Origin: Chromohalobacter sp. 11-W
Lineage (GTDB): Bacteria > Pseudomonadota > Gammaproteobacteria > Pseudomonadales > Halomonadaceae
Assembly (NCBI RefSeq): GCF_029889905.1
Contig: NZ_JARANZ010000013.1
Location: 23,223-87,222, forward strand
Reading direction: 5' to 3'
Length of the DNA: 64,000 nt
Of the stretch, positions 49,025 through 58,218 are shown piece by piece. The notes beneath the pieces are model-generated. The model was not told the DNA's origin. It saw only the letters and a list, made by a program, of their open reading frames with translations, and did no database searches. The position numbers and the translations under genes were made by a program. Position 1 is the stretch's first letter; every line of letters starts with the position of its first letter.

Positions 49025-50218
49025 TCAGCTGTCATCGCCCTGCGTGGCAAAGTGCCATACCGTGCGCGACTCATACGTTTCGCCAGGCTTGAGGATCGTC
49101 GACGGGAAATCAGCCTGGTTGGGAGAATCCGGAAAGTGCTGAGTTTCCAGTGCGAAACCGCCGCGCTTTTCGTAGGTATCACCCCCCTTGCCGGTCAGCG
49201 TGCCATCGAGAAAATTCCCCGAGTAGAACTGAATCCCTGGCTCGGTCGTGGCGATCTCCAGCACGCGACCACTGTCCGGCGCCTCGACCCGGGCGGCCTG
49301 GACCAGTTCGTCTTCAGCCGCTTCGTCGCGCACCAACACGAAATTGTGATCGTAGCCCTGACCATACCCCAACTGGGTATTGTCATCGTCGATGCGTGCA
49401 CCGATCGCCGTGGCCTCGCTGAAATCGAACGGCGTACCCGTCACGTCTCGAATCTCACCCGTCGGAATCAACGTGTCCCCAATCGGTGTAAAAGCATCGG
49501 CATTGAGCATCAGCCGGTGGTCGGTGATGGGCCCGCTGCCTTCGCCCTCGAGATTGAAGTAGCTGTGCTGGGTCAAATTGACCGGCGTCGCCTTGTCGGT
49601 GGTGGCGTGATAGTCGATGATCATTTTGTCGTCAGGGGTCAGCGTATACCGCACGCGCGTTTCCAACGTGCCGGGATAGCCTTCCTCGCCATCTTCGCTG
49701 GTATAGCGCAACTCGACGCCGACGCCGGTGTCGTTCTCGAAGGAATGCGCCTGCCAAAGTCGCTTATCGAACCCTTTATCGCCCCCGTGGAGATGATTGG
49801 GGCCATCGTTGGTTGCCAGCTCGTAGGTCGTGCCATCGAGCGTGAAGCGCCCCTCGGCGATACGATTGCCGTAACGACCGATCAGGGCACCGAAATAGGG
49901 ATTGGATTTACGATATGCCTCGGAACGATAGTCTTCCAGGGAATCGAAGCCCAGCACGATGTCGTCGACGTTGCCCTGCGCATCCGGCGTACGCAGGGAA
50001 GTGATGATGCCGCCATAGGTAATCACCTTCATATCGATGCCATGGCCGTTGCGTAGGTGGTACGCCTCGACCTTGCGGCCATCGGGAAGCTGGCCGAAGC
50101 TCTGCTTTTCGACGGAAGGAGTCTGTGTAGTCATCTCGTCTGCCTGTGCCGCATTCAACGCTAAGCATGTCATTCCCATGCCCAACGCCAATCGCGGAAT
50201 CGTCTGAAATCGTATCAT
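49025..50218 (-). CDS. galM: Secreted aldose 1-epimerase
   Basis: Interconverts alpha and beta anomers of aldoses. A 397-residue GalM-type protein with an N-terminal signal peptide (LALGMGMTCLALNAAQA), so it acts in the periplasm, unlike cytoplasmic E. coli GalM. Active-site His in NHLHGGDKGFDKRLW and NLTQHSYFNL; catalytic Glu in FALETQHFPDSPNQ. The start at 50218 is set by the signal peptide; the frame is open to 50275. Convergent with the GGDEF-EAL gene, with a 6-bp gap. Confidence 0.9.
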   Translation of the reverse strand: MIRFQTIPRLALGMGMTCLALNAAQADEMTTQTPSVEKQSFGQLPDGRKVEAYHLRNGHGIDMKVITYGGIITSLRTPDAQGNVDDIVLGFDSLEDYRSEAYRKSNPYFGALIGRYGNRIAEGRFTLDGTTYELATNDGPNHLHGGDKGFDKRLWQAHSFENDTGVGVELRYTSEDGEEGYPGTLETRVRYTLTPDDKMIIDYHATTDKATPVNLTQHSYFNLEGEGSGPITDHRLMLNADAFTPIGDTLIPTGEIRDVTGTPFDFSEATAIGARIDDDNTQLGYGQGYDHNFVLVRDEAAEDELVQAARVEAPDSGRVLEIATTEPGIQFYSGNFLDGTLTGKGGDTYEKRGGFALETQHFPDSPNQADFPSTILKPGETYESRTVWHFATQGDDS

Positions 50219-50442
50219 CCTCGGCCTCTCGATAACGCATCTCAGCGCCACCCAATGCGACGCTTCACCCTTCACGCTAGCCGGGCCGAGTCCCCCTCAC
50301 CAATAACCGAGTGACGACATCCTCATATCCTAATGGATATCGCCGCAACACAGGCCACGCTATTGGCAGCGCTCTCGCTACCAGCCACGGCGCTCTATGC
50401 TAGACCAACGTCGGCTCACCGTTCGCCCCTTCTATTGACGGA

Positions 50443-50889
50443 CTACTGCAAATACACCGCTTTGAAGCGCGCGAGCACCTGATGCTGCGCACCCAATAGC
50501 GTCAAATGCTCGCCTTCGACTCGCCATTCATCGGTAGCATTCAGCACATCGAGAAAGCGCTGCTCGGTCTGGGCACCCTGCTTACATGCCATCCGTGTAG
50601 TGGCCAAGGCCGAAAAAAGTAGCTTGGCTTCCTCTACGCGATAATTGCCCGTCATGCGATTGCATCCCGTCGATCCCATGACGCGCGCCGGATCGGCATG
50701 CAAGACAAAATGCGGCTCACGCTGATTGGGAACGACCGTCACCGGGGCGTTATCCAGGGAAGTCAGCTTCCAATACGTATTCACCAATGATTCATCCGGT
50801 CGTGCGGAGGCAGGTTCTTTCTGCATGGCGCAACCGGCCATGACGATAACGGCGAGCAACACACTCAAGCCAGCAACTATCCGCTTCAT
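50443..50889 (-). CDS. META-domain lipoprotein (HslJ-like)
   Basis: A 148-residue lipoprotein: signal MKRIVAGLSVLLAVIVMAGC with lipobox MAGC, then the META/HslJ fold VNTYWKLTSLDNAPV, GSTGCNRMTGNYRVE and FSALATTRMAC. AAGGA lies 7 bases ahead of the ATG. HslJ-type proteins are envelope proteins linked to novobiocin tolerance in E. coli; the role here is not known. Confidence 0.9.
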   Translation of the reverse strand: MKRIVAGLSVLLAVIVMAGCAMQKEPASARPDESLVNTYWKLTSLDNAPVTVVPNQREPHFVLHADPARVMGSTGCNRMTGNYRVEEAKLLFSALATTRMACKQGAQTEQRFLDVLNATDEWRVEGEHLTLLGAQHQVLARFKAVYLQ

Positions 50890-51047
50890 GCAATATCCTT
50901 AAATGACGAGCATCATCGACAGACTATCAGACCGTCGCCATCAAACGCCCCTTGCGTACGGCCACCATCATGCCCATTTCATGAATACGTGCACACCCAT
51001 GCGAGTGTGCAACATCGAACATGCCTGTCATCACAGCGGGAGACATC

Positions 51048-52052
51048 ATGGAATCACGCTACTTCACCATTCATTCCCATCCCCAGGGCCTACCGTCTCG
51101 GGATTTTTTCGCGCTGGAATCCCAAGCGCTGCCGGAGTTAACGGCAGACGAGGTTCGCGTGCAAAACCTCTGGCTGTCGGTCGATCCCTACATGCGCGGG
51201 CGCATGGACGGCGTCACGACTTACGTACCGCCCTTCACACTGGGCGAACCGCTCGAAGGCGCCGCCATCGGCGAGGTTCTCGAATCGCGCGACGCACGCT
51301 TCGCCCCCGGAGACCGCGTCGTTCATATGGGCGGTTGGCGTGATGTCGCGCAGCTTCCCGGCGATAGCTTACAGGCATTGCCCGATCTCGACGTGCCGCC
51401 GCAAGCCTTCCTCGGCGTGCTGGGCATGCCGGGCATGACCGCCTGGACCGGACTCAACCGCATCGCCCAACTCAAGGAAGGCGAGCGCGTGCTGGTCAGC
51501 GCAGCGAGCGGCGCCGTCGGCTCCCTGGCCGTGCAATTGGCCAAGGCCAAAGGCTGCCATGTCGTGGGTATCGCCGGCGCGCCGGAAAAGCTCGAATGGC
51601 TGGAATCGCTTGGCGTGAGCGCGGTCAGCTATCGCGGCAAAGACGCGCAACAGCTCAGCGCCGACCTCAAGGCCGCCAGCCCCGATGGGTTCGATGTCTA
51701 CTATGAAAACGTCGGCGGCGATTGTCTCGAAGCCGCGCTCGACAACATTCGCGTCGGCGCGCGCATCGCGGTATGTGGCTTGATCGACAGCTATAATGCA
51801 GAGACGCCCACGCCCGGCCCCAGCAACCTGTCCCGGCTACTGATCCGTCGCGCGCGGATGGAGGGCTTCATCATCCTCGACGCCGAAAACTGGGAACACT
51901 ACCCCGAGTTCCTGCAAGAGATCGGCCCGCTCGTAGCACGTGGCGAGCTCGACTATCGGGAAACCGTCGAGGAAGGCCTCGAGCGCACGCCCGACGCATT
52001 CCTTAAGCTCTTCGAAGGCGGCAACACCGGCAAGATGCTGGTCCGGCTGTAA
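51048..52052 (+). CDS. NADP-dependent oxidoreductase, CurA/leukotriene B4 dehydrogenase-like
   Basis: A 334-residue MDR-family ene-reductase. NLWLSVDPYMRGRMD, GVLGMPGMTAWTGLNRIAQLKEGERVLVSAASGAVGSLAVQLAKAKG and VYYENVGGDCLEAALD are typical of the group with E. coli CurA, which reduces curcumin-type enones. No zinc ligands. GGGAGA is 6 bases before the ATG at 51048; the frame opens at 51021. Confidence 0.9.
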   Translation: MESRYFTIHSHPQGLPSRDFFALESQALPELTADEVRVQNLWLSVDPYMRGRMDGVTTYVPPFTLGEPLEGAAIGEVLESRDARFAPGDRVVHMGGWRDVAQLPGDSLQALPDLDVPPQAFLGVLGMPGMTAWTGLNRIAQLKEGERVLVSAASGAVGSLAVQLAKAKGCHVVGIAGAPEKLEWLESLGVSAVSYRGKDAQQLSADLKAASPDGFDVYYENVGGDCLEAALDNIRVGARIAVCGLIDSYNAETPTPGPSNLSRLLIRRARMEGFIILDAENWEHYPEFLQEIGPLVARGELDYRETVEEGLERTPDAFLKLFEGGNTGKMLVRL

Positions 52053-52062
52053 ACATCCGCGG

Positions 52063-53481
52063 TTAACCCGCACTCAGCGTCTCGGCGATCCGCTCGCCGA
52101 GACGCCGTCCGTTCTCCAAACAATCCCCCACCGCGATACCATCGCGCCAGTTGCCAATGAGCGAGAGGCCTGGATGACGCTCGATTGCTGTCTCGAGGGC
52201 GGCGATACGCTCAAGATGCCCCAGTTCGTACTGCGGAATCGCCTGCGGCCAGCGACTCACGCTCTGCCATACCGGCTCACCGCTAATCCCCAGCAAATCA
52301 CGCAGATCGGCGACGACCTGCGCCACCTGAGCGTCGTCATCGCTGGCAGCAGCCTCGGGCTGGCGACGGCCACCTAGAAATGCGGTGAGCAATACATGCT
52401 CGGAAGGCGCGCGCCCAGGAAATAGCGTTGAGGAGAATAGCGCGCCCAAGGTCTGGCGTTGCTCGACGCCGGGAATCAGCATGCCGAAACCATCCAGTGG
52501 ATGGGCGATATCGGTACGACGAAAGCCCAGCGACACGGCGTTGACCGGCGGATAAGCGATCGCCTCCAGCGGCGCGGCCACTTGCGGATCTAGCGGAGAC
52601 ACTAGCGCGGCAGCCGTGGGCGCCGGAACCGCCAGCACCAGCTCTCGCGCACGGAAAGCCTGCCCCGAGGCCGTCTCCACACGCCAGTCTTCCCCCTCGC
52701 GATACACGGCGCTAACCTCGCACTCGCGGTAGATCGATGCGCCGGACTGGGCAGTGATGTCCTCGGCCAAACGCTCGGCGAGGCGCTGCAAACCAGAGGG
52801 AAAGCTCACCAGTTGACCACGCCACTCGCGCGGCAAGGCAGGCGGCGCGCGCCGTGCCTGACGCAACCGCACCAGCCCCCCACGAACCAGCGAGCCATAC
52901 TCGCGCTCCAACGCCACCAGCCGGGGCATCGCTGCCCGCGCCGAGAGCCGCTCGGGATCACCGGCGTAAACACCGGACACGAACGGATCGACCAGATGAT
53001 CGAGCGCACGACGCCCCAAGCGCCGCGTGACGAAATCGGCCAGGCTTTCTTCGGCCTGCGGTGCACGCCGCTGGAACGGCTCGCGCAGCAACGCGCCCAC
53101 GCCTCGCGGACCAATCAGCGAATTGATGGGCGCCTTGAGCCAATGAGATGGCAGCGCCACTGGTGCTCCCCGATAGGCAATATAACGCCGCCGTGCGCTG
53201 GGGTTCGCGGGTTGCGCCTCGTCGAGCAAGCCGAGCTCATCGAGCAACGCATGCAGCGGCGGTTTCATCATCAGGGTGTTAGGCCCTTGCTCAATCTGCC
53301 AGTCGCCATCGCGGTGGGTACGCAGATTACCGCCGACCTGTGGCGTGCGTTCCAGCAAGGCCACGCTCAGCCCACGCCTGGCCGCCGCGCGTGCGGCCGT
53401 CAAGCCGCTGGCGCCACCGCCGACGACCACCACGTCGCGCGTCTCAAGAGCCGAAGCGTCGGATTGTGCTTCACACTGCAT
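52063..53481 (-). CDS. hemG: Oxygen-dependent protoporphyrinogen oxidase (HemY/PPOX type)
   Basis: Oxidises protoporphyrinogen IX to protoporphyrin IX with FAD, near the end of heme synthesis. A 472-residue flavoprotein of the eukaryote/Bacillus PPOX type. FAD dinucleotide motif VVVVGGGASGLTAARAAARRG, GGNLRTHRDGDWQIEQGPNTL, and the C-terminal FAD site LSLIGNWRDGIAVGDCLENGRRLGE. GGGAGATGTC is ahead of the ATG. Most enterobacteria use an unrelated HemG; this type is the HemY form, and naming conventions differ. Confidence 0.9.
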   Translation of the reverse strand: MQCEAQSDASALETRDVVVVGGGASGLTAARAAARRGLSVALLERTPQVGGNLRTHRDGDWQIEQGPNTLMMKPPLHALLDELGLLDEAQPANPSARRRYIAYRGAPVALPSHWLKAPINSLIGPRGVGALLREPFQRRAPQAEESLADFVTRRLGRRALDHLVDPFVSGVYAGDPERLSARAAMPRLVALEREYGSLVRGGLVRLRQARRAPPALPREWRGQLVSFPSGLQRLAERLAEDITAQSGASIYRECEVSAVYREGEDWRVETASGQAFRARELVLAVPAPTAAALVSPLDPQVAAPLEAIAYPPVNAVSLGFRRTDIAHPLDGFGMLIPGVEQRQTLGALFSSTLFPGRAPSEHVLLTAFLGGRRQPEAAASDDDAQVAQVVADLRDLLGISGEPVWQSVSRWPQAIPQYELGHLERIAALETAIERHPGLSLIGNWRDGIAVGDCLENGRRLGERIAETLSAG

Positions 53482-53583
53482 GACATCTCCCGTGACAAAT
53501 TACACCGTCGCATGCCATTCGATCAGGCGCGCAGGACGAATTCAGATGCCCAGCATAGCGGGCCATACCATCGCCGCGCGCTT

Positions 53584-54879
53584 TCACGAGCGCGACGCAT
53601 CGACGCACGTGCTGCGCTGTTCGTCTTCTTCGCTGCGGGCGATGATGGAGGCGCCGACCATGTCGCCAGTGACATTGAGTGCCGTACAACCCATGCCCAC
53701 CAAGGCATCGATGGCGGTCAACAGTGCCACCGTTTCAATAGGCAGACCGACCTGCGAGAACACCGTGGCGATCATTATGATCCCTGCGCCCGGCACGCCC
53801 GCAGTGCCGACGGACACCAGCGTGCCGATCAGTACGATCTCCAGCATGCTGGTGAAGTCTAGCGGCGCGCCGATCACATTGGCCGCGAACACCGCAGAAA
53901 TCGCGATGCGAATCGCCGCGCCATCCATATTGATGGTCGCCCCCAGCGGAAGGCTGAAGCCGTAAGTGCTCCGCGACAGCCCCATGCGGCGCGCGGCATC
54001 CAGCGTCAGTGGCAACGTCCCGGAACTACTCTGGGTCGCGAAGGCGGTCGCCATCGGCGTGCGTGCCTCGCGGAAAAAACGCCGCAGTTTGACGCCAAAG
54101 GCCCCCATCAAGGCGCAATAGAGCAGCAGATGCACGCCCAACGCGATATACAGCACTAGCACCATGTCGCCCAGCGACAACAATGTCGCCATCCCCTGCT
54201 CGGCCACCGTACCGGCAACAATGGCAAACACGCCGACCGGCACGTAATGCAACACGCCCGACATCACCTTGAGCGTGAGCTCGTTGAGCGCCTCGATTAC
54301 ACGGTACAGTTGATCGGCCGGCGCTCCATGCGACTCGGACGTCCGCAGCTTCAATAGGGCGATGCCGAAGACGATGGCGGTAAAGATGATGCCCAGCAGG
54401 TTCAACTCGGCGAACGCCCCAATGATGTTATCCGGCACCACGCCAAGCAGCACCTGCGCAATACCGGGATTCTCCGGCACCGATACCTCGGCACTGCTAT
54501 CCAACGTCATCCCGCTGCCCGGGGAAAACAGCGAAGCCACCGTCAACCCCACGGCGATGGCCAGCGCCGAGGTGCCGATATAGTAGACGAACACCTTGCG
54601 TCCGACGCGACCCATGCTGCCAGCGTCGGCTTGGTTGATGCCCACCATCAGCGTGAACAGCACGATGGGCACAATCAGAAACTTCAACAGCCTCAGTAGC
54701 AAATCACCGAATGGCGCCAGCCAATTCGCGACATCCTGGCCACCGACTAGGCCCACGACGACGCCGAGTACCAGCGCAATCGTGACCCTCAGGATCAATG
54801 AGCTCTTCGTATAGGCCTGCCACAATGCTTTCACCGCTCCCGCTCCTTCTTGTTTGGCCGACACCGCGTTTCGCCCCAT
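53584..54879 (-). CDS. Dicarboxylate/amino acid:cation symporter (DAACS family)
   Basis: A 431-residue GltP/DctA-type transporter. Re-entrant loop 1 is ATQSSSGTLPLTLDAA; the sodium/substrate site is LPLGATINMDGAAI; loop 2 is GTAGVPGAGIIM. Eight helices plus two re-entrant loops are consistent. The terminal helix has DALVGMGCTALNVTGDMVGA with the conserved Asn/Asp. It imports C4-dicarboxylates, aspartate/glutamate or small neutral amino acids; the exact substrate is not readable. An alternative start is at 54900. Confidence 0.92.
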   Translation of the reverse strand: MGRNAVSAKQEGAGAVKALWQAYTKSSLILRVTIALVLGVVVGLVGGQDVANWLAPFGDLLLRLLKFLIVPIVLFTLMVGINQADAGSMGRVGRKVFVYYIGTSALAIAVGLTVASLFSPGSGMTLDSSAEVSVPENPGIAQVLLGVVPDNIIGAFAELNLLGIIFTAIVFGIALLKLRTSESHGAPADQLYRVIEALNELTLKVMSGVLHYVPVGVFAIVAGTVAEQGMATLLSLGDMVLVLYIALGVHLLLYCALMGAFGVKLRRFFREARTPMATAFATQSSSGTLPLTLDAARRMGLSRSTYGFSLPLGATINMDGAAIRIAISAVFAANVIGAPLDFTSMLEIVLIGTLVSVGTAGVPGAGIIMIATVFSQVGLPIETVALLTAIDALVGMGCTALNVTGDMVGASIIARSEEDEQRSTCVDASRS

Positions 54880-54968
54880 GTTAGGCAAAATGCCCGACAC
54901 GGAGGCTGCGGCGGCGCTACATTACCATTATGCTGGTCGCATCGATTCAGCAACAGGACATCAAGGCG

Positions 54969-55742
54969 ATGAGTGAACGCGCGATCGACTGCTGGTTAAC
55001 GGACATGGATGGCGTACTGATCGGCGAAGACCGGGCCCTACCCGGCGCGGTCGAGCTGATCGATCAATGGCGCGCCAATGGCACGCCCTTTCTTGTGCTC
55101 ACCAATAACTCCATCTACACGCCGCGCGATCTCAGCGCCCGGCTGACACGCCTGGGCATCGATGTCCCCGAAGACCGGCTGTGGACATCCGCCCTGGCGA
55201 CTGCCGCCTTCTTGCGTGATCAGGCGCCCGGCGGCTCGGCCTTCGTGATCGGCGAAGCCGGCCTGACCACCGCCATTCACGAAGCCGGGTTCGTGATGAC
55301 CGATATCGCGCCCGACTTCGTGGTGCTCGGCGAAACCCGCAGCTATTCGTTCGAAGCCATCACTCGCGCGATTCGCTTGATCAACGGTGGCGCACGTTTC
55401 ATCGCCACCAACCCCGATGTCACCGGCCCCAGCCCCGAAGGGCCGCTGCCCGCCACCGGCGCGGTGGCAGCCTTGATCACTGCCGCCACCAAGCGCGAGC
55501 CGTACTACGTCGGCAAGCCCAATCCAATGATGTTTCGCTCGGCCATGAACAAACTCGGCACGCATTCCGAGCGCACCGGCATGATCGGCGACCGCATGGA
55601 TACCGACGTCATCGCCGGCATCGAGGCCGGTCTGCACACAGTGCTGGTAATGACCGGCATCGCCACGCGGGAAGAAATCGAGCGCTACCCCTTCCGTCCC
55701 CGCGAAGTGCTCAACTCGGTCGCAGAACTGCTGGAGAAGTAG
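54969..55742 (+). CDS. NagD-like HAD-superfamily phosphatase
   Basis: A 257-residue phosphatase: motif I DMDGVLIGED (two Asp), motif II LVLTNNS, Lys of motif III in YYVGKPNPMMF, motif IV MIGDRMDTDVIAG. The cap region (C2a type) with FIATNPDVTGPSPEG is that of NagD/AraL-type enzymes, which remove phosphate from sugar phosphates or nucleotides. The ATG at 54969 is preferred to 54930, since the protein then opens like homologues. Substrate unknown. Confidence 0.9.
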   Translation: MSERAIDCWLTDMDGVLIGEDRALPGAVELIDQWRANGTPFLVLTNNSIYTPRDLSARLTRLGIDVPEDRLWTSALATAAFLRDQAPGGSAFVIGEAGLTTAIHEAGFVMTDIAPDFVVLGETRSYSFEAITRAIRLINGGARFIATNPDVTGPSPEGPLPATGAVAALITAATKREPYYVGKPNPMMFRSAMNKLGTHSERTGMIGDRMDTDVIAGIEAGLHTVLVMTGIATREEIERYPFRPREVLNSVAELLEK

Positions 55743-55770
55743 CGCTCGTTGACGGCGCGAGCGTTATGCC

Positions 55771-55914
55771 TAAGCTCTTCTGAAAAGTCGGCGAGCGATA
55801 GCCAGACAAGGCAAAAATTGGCGAAAAAACGGAGTTTACGAGGTGTAAATGAGTATTTTGAGCCAATTTTTAACGCCGTATGGCTGAGCGCAGACACTTG
55901 TCAGGCAGAGCTTA
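55771..55914. repeat. 144-bp palindromic interspersed element (MITE/REP-like)
   Basis: Ends are imperfect inverted repeats: TAAGCTCTTCTGAAAAGT at the left and ACTTGTCAGGCAGAGCTTA at the right. Inside, AAAAATTGGC (55813-55822) pairs with GCCAATTTTT (55862-55871), around a further TTTAC/GTAAA pair. It codes for nothing, is AT-rich in its centre, lies between convergent genes, and supplies the stop codon of the YghU-type gene. It looks like a mobile or bulk-dispersed element, from memory of similar gammaproteobacterial intergenic repeats; a second copy is not in this window. Confidence 0.7.
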
Positions 55915-56775
55915 ACGCTTGTCCTCGGTCCGAGTCTCGAAGTCACTGGCATCGTGGCGCTCGTGGAGCTGGAGTTCCGGCTCCCCGAAGGTGCGATTGA
56001 CCATCCGCCCACGCAGCACCGCCGGGCGTGCGTCGATTTCCTCAGCCCAGCGCACGACATGGGTGTATTCCTGCACTTGCAGGAACTCGGCAGCATCGTA
56101 GAGACGCCCCAGCACCAACTGCCCGTACCACGCCCAGGTGGCGATATCGGCGATGCTGTATGCGTCGCCGGCCAGATAGCGGTTCTCCGCCAGTTGGCGG
56201 TTCAACACATCGAGCTGACGCTTGGTCTCCATGGCATAGCGGTCGATGGCGTACTCGAGCTTGACCGGCGCATAGCTGTAGAAATGCCCGAAACCGCCGC
56301 CGAGGAACGGCGCGCTGCCCATCTGCCAGAATAGCCAGTTGAGTGCCTCGGTGCGCGCCACATGCTCCTTGGGCAGGAACTCCCCGAACTTCTCGGCGAG
56401 ATAAAGAAGAATCGAGCCCGATTCGAAGACACGCGTCGGCGTATCGGTGCTGTGGTCCATCAGCGCCGGTATCTTCGAATTGGGATTGGCCTCGACGAAG
56501 CCACTGCCGAACTGATCGCCCTCTCCGATGTTAATCAACCACGCATCGTATTCGGCGCCCTGATGGCCCAGCGCCAGCAGTTCCTCGAACATGATCCCTG
56601 CCTTGACGCCATTGGGCGTGGCCAGCGAGTAAAGCTGGAACGGATGCTCGCCCACCGGCAGGTCTTTCTCATGGGTCGGCCCCGCAATCGGGCGGTTGAT
56701 GCTAGCGAACTTGCCACCGCTTTCGCTCTTCCAGGTCCAAACACGGGGTGGGGTGTACTCGGTTTCTTGGCTCAT
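55912..56775 (-). CDS. yghU: Glutathione-dependent disulfide-bond oxidoreductase (YghU-type GST)
   Basis: A 287-residue GST-family protein acting with two glutathiones on disulfides or peroxides. YTPPRVWTWKSESGGKFASINRPIAGPTHEK is the YghU opening; the thioredoxin-like domain has LYSLATPNGVKAGIMFEELLALG, and NPNSKIPALMDH and FESGSILLYLAEKFG hold the glutathione site. AGGAGG lies ahead of the ATG at 56775. Its stop codon is within the palindromic element downstream. Confidence 0.9.
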   Translation of the reverse strand: MSQETEYTPPRVWTWKSESGGKFASINRPIAGPTHEKDLPVGEHPFQLYSLATPNGVKAGIMFEELLALGHQGAEYDAWLINIGEGDQFGSGFVEANPNSKIPALMDHSTDTPTRVFESGSILLYLAEKFGEFLPKEHVARTEALNWLFWQMGSAPFLGGGFGHFYSYAPVKLEYAIDRYAMETKRQLDVLNRQLAENRYLAGDAYSIADIATWAWYGQLVLGRLYDAAEFLQVQEYTHVVRWAEEIDARPAVLRGRMVNRTFGEPELQLHERHDASDFETRTEDKR

Positions 56776-56932
56776 GCAGCCTCCTGGTCTGTGCGTCGGA
56801 TCACGCCTCGCCAAGCGGCGAGACGTATCCAGTCGCCTGAAAAGGTAGTCTGATAATCATTGGGACGCGAGACGGGTGGTTCAAGCTGGCCGGCGAACTC
56901 ATGTGTCCGCCGGCCAAAAGAACAAGACGCTT

Positions 56933-58180
56933 TTACAAGCGCTCGATCGCCACGGCCAACGCAGGCGCCAGCGGTAGACGCGGCAGCAAGGTGGCTTGGT
57001 AGGCGTGATAAAGGTCGGGTTTGACGTCGCCTTCGGCCGGGTCGGTAGCGAGACGATGATCCAGTTCCTGATACCAACCGCCACGCGTCCGATCGATGAA
57101 GGTGGTGTCGATGAAGTCCCACACATGGCGATACCAATACTCGTAGTGTGGCTCACCGGTGCGCTGCAGGAAGGCCCCAGCCGCTGCCAACGCTTCAGCA
57201 TGCGTCCAGTGGCGGCGCCGCCGGGAGCTGGGCTGGCCCTGCCAATCCACGGTGTAAACCAACCCTGGCGCGCCGTCACTGGCCCAGCCGTCACGCAGAC
57301 TGGCCTCGAACAGCGCGGCGGCGTCCACGAATAACCAGGCAGGCGCCTCACGCCCACGCGCTTGAAGCGCCGCCTCCAAGTGCAGCATCAGCCGTGACCA
57401 CTCGAAGCCATGGCCCGGGGTAGCACCATAGGGGTAGAAACCATCGTCGGGCCGATCCGTGTTGTAATCCGGCCATTCGGACCAGTCACCATGGAAATGC
57501 TCGAGAATTCGATAATCGCGAGGCGCCGCATGCCGATGTATCAACCGCTCGACGATGGCCAGCGCCCGATCCAGCCAATCTGGCTCATCGCGCACATCGG
57601 CCAGCGCCAGGCATAGCTCCACGCCGTGCATGTTGCTGTTGCCGCCGCGATAGTTCGCCAGCTCGTGCCAGCCTTGCGCATAACTCTCGACGAAGGCCTG
57701 CTCGCTCTCCGACCAAAAGCGCGTCTCGATGACCTCGACCACCTCATCGAGCAACCGCGCCGCGCCGGGAATGCCCGCCTGGGTCGCCGTGGCGGCCCCC
57801 AAAGCGACGAAGTGATGCAGATAGCACTGCTTGGTGCGATCCTCCGTCGAAGCGGGATCGCCCGCCAGCCAGCCGCCGTCTCGTTCGTCGCGCAGCAAGC
57901 CGCTCAAGGCGCGTATGGCGTGCTCGGCCAGCGACGCCGCGCCGGGCACGCCCTGCATCGCCGCCAACCCATAACTATGCGCCATACGCCCGGTGATCAT
58001 CGTATCGGCACGGGCACCTTCAGGAATCCGTCCATCACCGTCCAGCGGAGCGAAACCGCCGGTATCGAGCCGCGCCTGACGGTGGAAATCGAGCAGCCTC
58101 AAGCCCTCTCGCGTCAGCCAATGGTGATGCGTTTCGGCGTCCAGCCAGCGCCGTGCCAGTGAATGCGTATTATCTGCCAT
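56933..58180 (-). CDS. AGE-family sugar epimerase/isomerase (YihS- or mannose isomerase-like)
   Basis: A 415-residue (alpha/alpha)6-barrel enzyme of the N-acylglucosamine 2-epimerase family. Conserved His/Glu lie in NSNMHGVELCLALADV, GATPGHGFEWSRLML and RRHWTHAEALAAAGAF; WYQELDHRL is near the end. The absence of an ATP-dependent GlcNAc signature favours an aldose-ketose isomerase (mannose, glucose) over GlcNAc epimerase. The ATG at 58180 is chosen; an ATG at 58219 overlapping the SDR stop is an alternative. It follows the SDR gene in one operon. Confidence 0.87.
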   Translation of the reverse strand: MADNTHSLARRWLDAETHHHWLTREGLRLLDFHRQARLDTGGFAPLDGDGRIPEGARADTMITGRMAHSYGLAAMQGVPGAASLAEHAIRALSGLLRDERDGGWLAGDPASTEDRTKQCYLHHFVALGAATATQAGIPGAARLLDEVVEVIETRFWSESEQAFVESYAQGWHELANYRGGNSNMHGVELCLALADVRDEPDWLDRALAIVERLIHRHAAPRDYRILEHFHGDWSEWPDYNTDRPDDGFYPYGATPGHGFEWSRLMLHLEAALQARGREAPAWLFVDAAALFEASLRDGWASDGAPGLVYTVDWQGQPSSRRRRHWTHAEALAAAGAFLQRTGEPHYEYWYRHVWDFIDTTFIDRTRGGWYQELDHRLATDPAEGDVKPDLYHAYQATLLPRLPLAPALAVAIERL

Positions 58181-58218
58181 GCCTTGCGCGCCTCGAGTGA
58201 CGAAAACGTTGGCTTTCA

